A DNA stretch of 10,215 bases. Source: Eubacteriales Family XIII. Incertae Sedis bacterium. GTDB lineage: Bacteria; Bacillota; Clostridia; Peptostreptococcales; Anaerovoracaceae. The notes below the pieces were generated by a model. It was not told the DNA's origin and made no database searches. It worked only from the letters and a program-made list of their open reading frames with translations. The stretch lies in NCBI GenBank assembly GCA_031290715.1, contig JAITNA010000070.1, positions 1 through 10,215 of the forward strand, written 5' to 3'. Below, in pieces: positions 5,682-10,215 of this stretch. Each line of letters begins with the position of its first letter. Position 1 is the first letter of the stretch. Both the position numbers and the translations under genes were made by a program.

Positions 5682-7794
5682 CCGGGTATTTGACGGCGCG
5701 GATGAGATGTTTGCGCTCGCGCAAAAGACGATAGACGAAACCATCGCGGAGCTCGGGGAATCCGCGCCTTTGGCGATGCCGAACACGGCCTATGGCTTGG
5801 CCGTCTATTCGGCTTACCTCGCGAAGAACATCAATACGCTCGGCGATCTGAAAGCGGCCTTTGAGGAAGCAAAGGCGTGGAACCGGCACGACCCGCGCTT
5901 GAAGCACGTTTTCAGCACGGGCATGGGTACATTCATGGCGGCGGAAACGATCGAAGCCTGCAAATACGCGAAGGGCCCCGACCCCTACAAGGGCGAATAC
6001 CACGGGCATTTGACGGACGCGGAGGTGCGCGAGCTCGGCGTGCCCCTTGTCACGGATGATATCCCCGGCTTCGTCGTGATCCACGGCGCGGCGCCCTCGG
6101 ATGAGGAAGCGATCGAACTGATCAAGGGCTATCAGACGCGCGGCATCTTCGTATTTCTGCTCGGTGAGGTCATTGAGCAAGCGCGGCGAAAGGAGCTCAA
6201 TATGGGATTCCCGGTTCGCGTTGTGGCGGTCGGCCCGGATATTTGGCAGGTCGCCCACATTATTTCTTTCGTCTATCGCGCGGCCATGATCTTCGGCGCC
6301 GTGCAGCCGGGCGACCGCTGGGAATTTGACGACTATACCTTCTACCGTATCCACGCTTTCGTCAACGCCTTCGACCCGGTCAGCGACATTGTCGTCGCTT
6401 GCGGCGCGGGCGCGATCGCGATGGGCTTCCCCGTGATCACGGACGACGAAAAGGATATGTGGCGCGTGCCGAAGAGCATTTTGATTCAGAAGGATACGGC
6501 CAACTTCATTGAAACCTCCCTCGAAGCGCGCGACATCAAGATCAAGATTACGAACATCGACATCCCCGTCGCGTTTTCGACGGCCTTTGAGGGCGAGATT
6601 GTCCGCAAGAAGGATATGCGTATCGACGTCGACGGCTCCAAATTCGAGACTTTCGAGCTCGTCCGAACGGCAGAGCTTCATGAGATCGAGGACCACTGCA
6701 TCGAGCTCATCGGGCCCGATTTCGATACCTTTGAGGCGGGCTCCTCCATTGGCTTCGGCATGATCGCGGAGGTCGGCGGCAAGAATATGCAAAGCGATTT
6801 TGAGCCTGTGTTTGAGCGCAATTTCCACAATTTCCTCAACTGTGTCGAGGGGGTCATGCATACAGGCCAGCGCGATGTGCTGCGCATTCGCGTGAGCAGC
6901 GCGGCCTACGACGCGGGTTTCCGCGCGAAGCATTTCGGGGAGGTGCTTTACGCCAAAATCATGAGTGAGTACGACGCGGTCGTCGACAAGTGCCAGGTGA
7001 CGATCATCACGGATCCGGATGTCCTGAAGAAGGAGCGCGCGGACGCCAAGAAGCTTTACGACAAGCGCGATGAACGGCTCGGCTCGCTCACGGACGAGTC
7101 TGTGGAGGTATTTTATAATTGCATCTTGTGCCAGTCGTTTTCGCCTTCGCATGTCTGTATCGTGACGCCGGAAAGGCTCGGCCTGTGCGGCGCGGTGTCG
7201 TGGCTCGACGCCAAGGCGACCAATCAGCTCGATCCGAACGGCCCCTGTCAGGTGGTCACGAAGGAGCGCGTTATCGACGAAAACATCGGTATCTGGGAGG
7301 ATGTCAACGAGTGCGTATTCAAGTCGTCGCACGGCAGTCTGGAGCAGGTCACGCTTTATTCCATTATGAACGACCCGATGACGAGCTGCGGGTGCTTTGA
7401 GTGTATCTGCGGCATCGAGCCGTTTTCAAACGGCGTCGTCATTGTCAACCGCGAGCACCAAGGCATGACGCCGCTCGGGATGAGTTTCGCGGAGATGGCG
7501 TCTATGACGGGCGGCGGTGTGCAGACGCCGGGCTTCATGGGGCATGGCAAGCAGTTCATTTCGTCGCGGAAGTTCATGAAAGCGGAGGGCGGGCCGGCGC
7601 GCATTGTCTGGATGCCGAAGGCGCTGAAGGATTTGGTGCGGCCGAAGCTCGACCGGACGGCGCAGGATCTGTACGGGATCGAGGGCTTCACGGATAAAAT
7701 CGCGGATGAGTCTGTGACGGATGAAGCGGAAGCGCTCCTAGCGTATTTGGCGGAGCAGGCGCACCCGGCGCTTGAGATGGAGCCGCTGATTTAG
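5665..7794 (+). CDS. acsB: Acetyl-CoA synthase catalytic subunit (CODH/ACS alpha)
   Basis: This 709-residue enzyme assembles acetyl-CoA from CO, the methyl group of CFeSP and CoA at the Ni-Ni-[4Fe-4S] cluster A. The layout follows the Moorella enzyme (729 residues) with a shift of 20. Residues 1 to about 290 form the CODH-contacting domain with the CO tunnel exit, the middle domain runs to about 480, and the cluster A domain runs from 481 to the end. The ligands are Cys486, Cys489, Cys498 and Cys508 (CxxC-x8-C-x9-C), with Cys489 the bridge to the proximal nickel, and the Cys575-Gly-Cys577 motif for the distal nickel. These match Moorella 506, 509, 518, 528 and 595/597 exactly after the shift. 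The bacterial-type N-terminal domain, absent from archaeal CdhC, is present. It overlaps the preceding cooC by 17 nt and is followed by an unusual 82-nt spacer. Confidence 0.97.
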   Translation: MKKLFDRVFDGADEMFALAQKTIDETIAELGESAPLAMPNTAYGLAVYSAYLAKNINTLGDLKAAFEEAKAWNRHDPRLKHVFSTGMGTFMAAETIEACKYAKGPDPYKGEYHGHLTDAEVRELGVPLVTDDIPGFVVIHGAAPSDEEAIELIKGYQTRGIFVFLLGEVIEQARRKELNMGFPVRVVAVGPDIWQVAHIISFVYRAAMIFGAVQPGDRWEFDDYTFYRIHAFVNAFDPVSDIVVACGAGAIAMGFPVITDDEKDMWRVPKSILIQKDTANFIETSLEARDIKIKITNIDIPVAFSTAFEGEIVRKKDMRIDVDGSKFETFELVRTAELHEIEDHCIELIGPDFDTFEAGSSIGFGMIAEVGGKNMQSDFEPVFERNFHNFLNCVEGVMHTGQRDVLRIRVSSAAYDAGFRAKHFGEVLYAKIMSEYDAVVDKCQVTIITDPDVLKKERADAKKLYDKRDERLGSLTDESVEVFYNCILCQSFSPSHVCIVTPERLGLCGAVSWLDAKATNQLDPNGPCQVVTKERVIDENIGIWEDVNECVFKSSHGSLEQVTLYSIMNDPMTSCGCFECICGIEPFSNGVVIVNREHQGMTPLGMSFAEMASMTGGGVQTPGFMGHGKQFISSRKFMKAEGGPARIVWMPKALKDLVRPKLDRTAQDLYGIEGFTDKIADESVTDEAEALLAYLAEQAHPALEMEPLI

Positions 7795-7876
7795 GTTTAC
7801 TTGTAATTGTAGTTGTTGAAGCAGGTTTTGGTTTAGTTTGGGTTTATCGGCGTAGTTGGAAAGGAGTTGGCAGGTT
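7795..7876 (+). other. C-poor, GT-rich spacer between acsB and acsD
   Basis: This 82-nt gap is the longest in the cluster and contains only five C residues, in a neighbourhood where C is among the commonest bases. It consists of repeated GTT/GTTT units (GTAGTTGTTG, then GGTTTTGGTTTAGTTTGGG). No hairpin, terminator or promoter is evident. The resulting mRNA would be nearly unstructured ahead of the acsD ribosome binding site. Confidence 0.45.
7859..7866 (+). promoter_or_regulatory. Ribosome binding site of acsD
   Basis: GAAAGGAG lies 10 nt before the ATG at 7877 and selects that start over an in-frame TTG at 7856. The chosen start gives MAFTRNPQ, which fits the family N-terminus. Confidence 0.7.
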
Positions 7877-8818
7877 ATGGCATTCACACGAAATCCACAG
7901 GTGTTCTCGGCGGCCGTGAGCGAAACGGTGATCGGGGCGGGGGACAAGGCGGTCAAACTGGGGGGGGAACACGTATTTCCTTTTTATACGTTTGACGCGC
8001 CGATCGACAATCCTCCCGCAGTCGGGATTGATTTCTCGGACAAGGGGCCGGATCGGGAGCTTCCCGGGATCGCCGCCTTTTTTGAGGGTGCGGAAACGCT
8101 CGGCCAGGTGGCGAAGCGCGCGAGCGAAGCGGAGGGGGCGAGTTTTGTGAGCCTTACGCTGCGCAGCGCGGATCCGAATGGGGACGACGAGCCGGTTGAG
8201 GAGAGCGTCGCCAAGGCGAAAGAGGTCGCCGACGCGATCGATGTGCCGCTCGTGATCCAAGGTACGGGCAACGCGGATAAGGACGCCGCACTCCTTCCGA
8301 AAGTGGCGGAAGCGCTTGAGGGCAAAAATGTGCTTCTCATGTCCGCGACCGAAGATAATTACAAAGGGATTGCCGTGAGCGCTGTGCTTGCTTACGGGCA
8401 GAAGATCTCCGCGGAATCGGCGGTTGATATCAATCTGGCGAAGCAGCTCAATGTGGTGATTTCACAGCAGGGCGTGAAGGCGGGCAGCACGGTGCAGCAC
8501 GTCGGCGTGGCGGCCGCGGGCTACGGCTTTGAGTATGTCGCGTCCGCGATGGAGCGGATTCGCGGGGCGGCGCTGTCGCAGAACGACGATATGCTTCAGG
8601 TGCCCATTGTGACGCCGATCGCGAACGAAGTGTGGAGTGTCAAGGAATCCGTCGTATCCGAGGAAGATTTCCCGGAGTGGGGGCCTGTGGAAGAACGCGG
8701 TATCAATATGGAAATTTCGACCGCGGTGGCTTGTTTGGCGTCCGGCTCGAACGCGGTGATTCTAAGGCACCCGGAGTCGATCAGGACGGTGTCGAAGCTG
8801 ATTTCGGATTTGATGTAG
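7877..8818 (+). CDS. acsD: Corrinoid iron-sulfur protein small subunit (CFeSP beta)
   Basis: This 313-residue TIM-barrel subunit carries no metal cluster itself. It pairs with AcsC to cradle the corrinoid and dock the methyltransferase and acetyl-CoA synthase. Recognition rests on overall sequence: the start MAFTRNPQVFSAAV, the GGEHVFPFYTFD segment, PLVIQGTGNADKD, LLMSATEDNYKG, the QQGVKAGSTVQHVGVAAAGYG region, and the end HPESIRTVSKLISDLM. Length is close to the usual 310-325 residues. No cysteine cluster motif is present, as expected. It is followed 24 nt later by acsC, the partner subunit. An 8-G run at codons 28-31 (7960-7967) is an unusual homopolymer inside the frame, but the frame reads correctly across it. 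Confidence 0.94.
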   Translation: MAFTRNPQVFSAAVSETVIGAGDKAVKLGGEHVFPFYTFDAPIDNPPAVGIDFSDKGPDRELPGIAAFFEGAETLGQVAKRASEAEGASFVSLTLRSADPNGDDEPVEESVAKAKEVADAIDVPLVIQGTGNADKDAALLPKVAEALEGKNVLLMSATEDNYKGIAVSAVLAYGQKISAESAVDINLAKQLNVVISQQGVKAGSTVQHVGVAAAGYGFEYVASAMERIRGAALSQNDDMLQVPIVTPIANEVWSVKESVVSEEDFPEWGPVEERGINMEISTAVACLASGSNAVILRHPESIRTVSKLISDLM

Positions 8819-8827
8819 GTATGTGGG

Positions 8828-8833
8828 AAGGAG
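8828..8833 (+). promoter_or_regulatory. Ribosome binding site of acsC
   Basis: AAGGAG lies 9 nt before the ATG at 8843, in a 24-nt gap after acsD. Confidence 0.65.
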
Positions 8834-8842
8834 AACTGACAA

Positions 8843-10174
8843 ATGGCTCTTAAAGGATTGGATATTTTTAAATTGACGCCGCGGACGAATTGCAAGGAAT
8901 GCGGCAATCCGACCTGCATGGCGTTTGCGATGAAAGTCGCGCAGGGGACGGTGCAGATCGAGCAATGCCCGCATATGTCCGCGGAAGCGCTCGCCGCGCT
9001 CGGCGAAGCGACGGCGCCGCCGATGAAAAGCGTCAAGATCGGGGCGGGGGACGCCGAGTATACGATCGGCGGGGAAACCGTGCTGTTCCGGCACGATAAG
9101 ACCTTTGTATCGAAGAACCTCATTGCGGTCAGCGTGAATGCCGCGAACGCGGATAAGACGCTGCCGGCGCTTGCGAAAATCGATTACGAACGGATCAGCG
9201 AACGGATGCAGGTCGAGATCGTCAATGTGGAGTATACGGGCGACAAGGGCGCGTTTTTGGAGGCGGTGAAGAAGGCCGCGGCTTCGGGGCGCGCGCTGAT
9301 TTTGGAGGTTTCGGATGCCTCCGCGGCGGCGGAGGCGTTGGCGCTTGTCAAGGGCGGCAAAGCGATTTTGAACGGGGCGTCCCCGGAAAATTACAAAGAA
9401 TTTGTTGAAATTGCAAAGGCGGCGGGCGCGGTACTGGGTGTGGCGGCGCCGAATCTCGACGCGCTCTATGATACGGTGAAGGCGATCGAGGAGTTGGATT
9501 ACAAGGAGCTCGTGCTCGATGTCGGCGACGCGTCGATCAAGGAAGCGTTCGCAAATTGTGTGCAAATCCGCCGCGCCGCGCTGAAAGACGGCGACCGGAG
9601 TTTCGGCTATCCGACCCTTGTCAATGTGAAGAAGCTTTCGGGCGGCTGTGCGCACACGGAGATTGCTTTGGCTTCTTTGTTCACGCTGAAATACGCTTCG
9701 ATCGTGGTGCTGAACGAGATCGGCTACGAGCAGGCGCTGCCGCTCTTCGGGCTGCGGCAGAACATCTTCACGGACCCGCAGAAGCCGATGACGGTCGAGC
9801 AGGGCAACTACCCGATCAACGGGGCGACCGAGGCGTCGCCGTGCGCGCTGACGGTCGACTTTGCGCTGACCTATTTCATCATCTCCGGCGAGATCGAGCG
9901 TTCGGGCATACCGACGAATCTGCTCATCCCGGACGCGGGCGGGTATTCGGTGCTGACCGCGTGGGCGGCGGGCAAGCTGTCCGCGGGCTCGATCGCGCGC
10001 TTCATCAAGGACCAGGAGATCGAAAACAAGATCAAGAACCGCGATCTGATGATTCCCGGCAAGGTGGCCGTTTTGAAAGGCGAACTGGAGGAAAGTCTGC
10101 CGGACTGGAACATCATCGTCGCGCCGAACGAGGCCGTGAGTCTGGTGAAGTTTTTGAAGGAACGTTATTCGTAA
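8843..10174 (+). CDS. acsC: Corrinoid iron-sulfur protein large subunit (CFeSP gamma)
   Basis: This 443-residue subunit holds both the cobamide and a low-potential [4Fe-4S] cluster that reductively reactivates it. The N-terminal cluster domain has Cys17, Cys20, Cys25 and Cys42 (NCKECGNPTC...QC), the same numbering as in the Moorella protein (about 446 residues). A TIM barrel follows from about residue 60 to 310. The C-terminal domain, about 325-443, binds the base-off cobamide and presents cobalt at the AcsD interface. Typical segments include LNGASPENY, SGGCAHTEIALAS and NLLIPDAGGYSVLTAWAAGKLS. In the pathway it receives methyl from methyl-THF through the methyltransferase and passes it to cluster A of AcsB. 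A reductive activator (RACo/AcsV) would be expected nearby but is not within this window. Confidence 0.96.
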   Translation: MALKGLDIFKLTPRTNCKECGNPTCMAFAMKVAQGTVQIEQCPHMSAEALAALGEATAPPMKSVKIGAGDAEYTIGGETVLFRHDKTFVSKNLIAVSVNAANADKTLPALAKIDYERISERMQVEIVNVEYTGDKGAFLEAVKKAAASGRALILEVSDASAAAEALALVKGGKAILNGASPENYKEFVEIAKAAGAVLGVAAPNLDALYDTVKAIEELDYKELVLDVGDASIKEAFANCVQIRRAALKDGDRSFGYPTLVNVKKLSGGCAHTEIALASLFTLKYASIVVLNEIGYEQALPLFGLRQNIFTDPQKPMTVEQGNYPINGATEASPCALTVDFALTYFIISGEIERSGIPTNLLIPDAGGYSVLTAWAAGKLSAGSIARFIKDQEIENKIKNRDLMIPGKVAVLKGELEESLPDWNIIVAPNEAVSLVKFLKERYS

Positions 10175-10179
10175 CATTG

Positions 10180-10187
10180 AAGGAGGG
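10180..10187 (+). promoter_or_regulatory. Strong ribosome binding site of the next gene
   Basis: AAGGAGGG, the best match to the 16S rRNA tail in the window, lies 10 nt before the ATG at 10198. Confidence 0.7.
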
Positions 10188-10197
10188 AAAGAGCATT

Positions 10198-10215
10198 ATG
10201 GACAAATTTATTGTA
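10198..10215 (+). CDS. Start of a further gene, cut by the window edge
   Basis: Only six codons are seen, reading MDKFIV. The strong ribosome binding site and the 23-nt distance from acsC, without a terminator, indicate the next gene of the same transcript. Six residues do not identify it. Candidates by context are a classical AcsE methyltransferase (some begin with a short lead before IGER/KI) or a pathway accessory protein. MurA-type enzymes also can begin MDKFIV, which would mark the end of the acs cluster. Confidence 0.6.

Noticed and set aside
5575..7332. 585-codon open frame on the minus strand opposite acsB
   Set aside because: Same shadow composition; acsB with all its metal ligands is on the other strand.
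8762..10177. 471-codon open frame on the minus strand opposite acsC
   Set aside because: Antisense shadow of acsC, in which all four cluster cysteines are intact.

Overview
The window holds most of an acetyl-CoA synthase / CO dehydrogenase (Wood-Ljungdahl carbonyl branch) gene cluster on the + strand. It covers about positions 711-10174 and continues off the right edge. The gene content, the GC-rich coding sequence, strong AGGAGG-type ribosome binding sites and the tight polycistronic layout suggest an anaerobic, probably acetogenic, Bacillota/Clostridia-like bacterium. Taxonomy is inferred from these features only.

Left edge (1-710): on the minus strand is a short AF2212/DUF104-like antitoxin gene with its own -10 box and a good ribosome binding site. 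It runs directly into an out-of-frame fragment of a VapC (PIN-domain) toxin that lacks its start and its first acidic motif, so this looks like a deletion-fused, dead toxin-antitoxin pair. The gene-free stretch 272-710 contains a 130-bp MITE-like palindromic element (384-513) with 10-bp terminal inverted repeats and an 8-bp target-site duplication, then a small hairpin (559-577), and finally a good sigma-A-type promoter (610-638) that probably drives the cluster.

Cluster order: methyl-THF:corrinoid methyltransferase (AcsE/MtgA type), standalone B12-binding corrinoid protein, CooC-type ATPase, CODH catalytic subunit (cooS/acsA), second CooC-type ATPase, acetyl-CoA synthase (acsB), corrinoid iron-sulfur protein small subunit (acsD) and large subunit (acsC), then the first six codons of another gene with a strong ribosome binding site. 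Spacings run from a 17-nt overlap to an 82-nt gap, with no terminator seen between genes, so one transcript is likely.

How the genes work together: the methyltransferase moves the methyl group of methyl-tetrahydrofolate to cobalt of a corrinoid protein. CFeSP (AcsC/AcsD) carries methyl to cluster A of AcsB. CooS reduces CO2 to CO, which reaches AcsB, and AcsB condenses CO, methyl and CoA into acetyl-CoA. The two CooC ATPases are expected to load nickel into CooS and AcsB. All metal-ligand motifs I could check in CooS, AcsB and AcsC are intact. The less ordinary part is the head of the cluster: a methyltransferase that looks closer to the MtgA type, paired with its own free-standing MtaC/MtqC-type corrinoid protein. 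This could be an extra methyl entry or exit route attached to the acetyl-CoA pathway.
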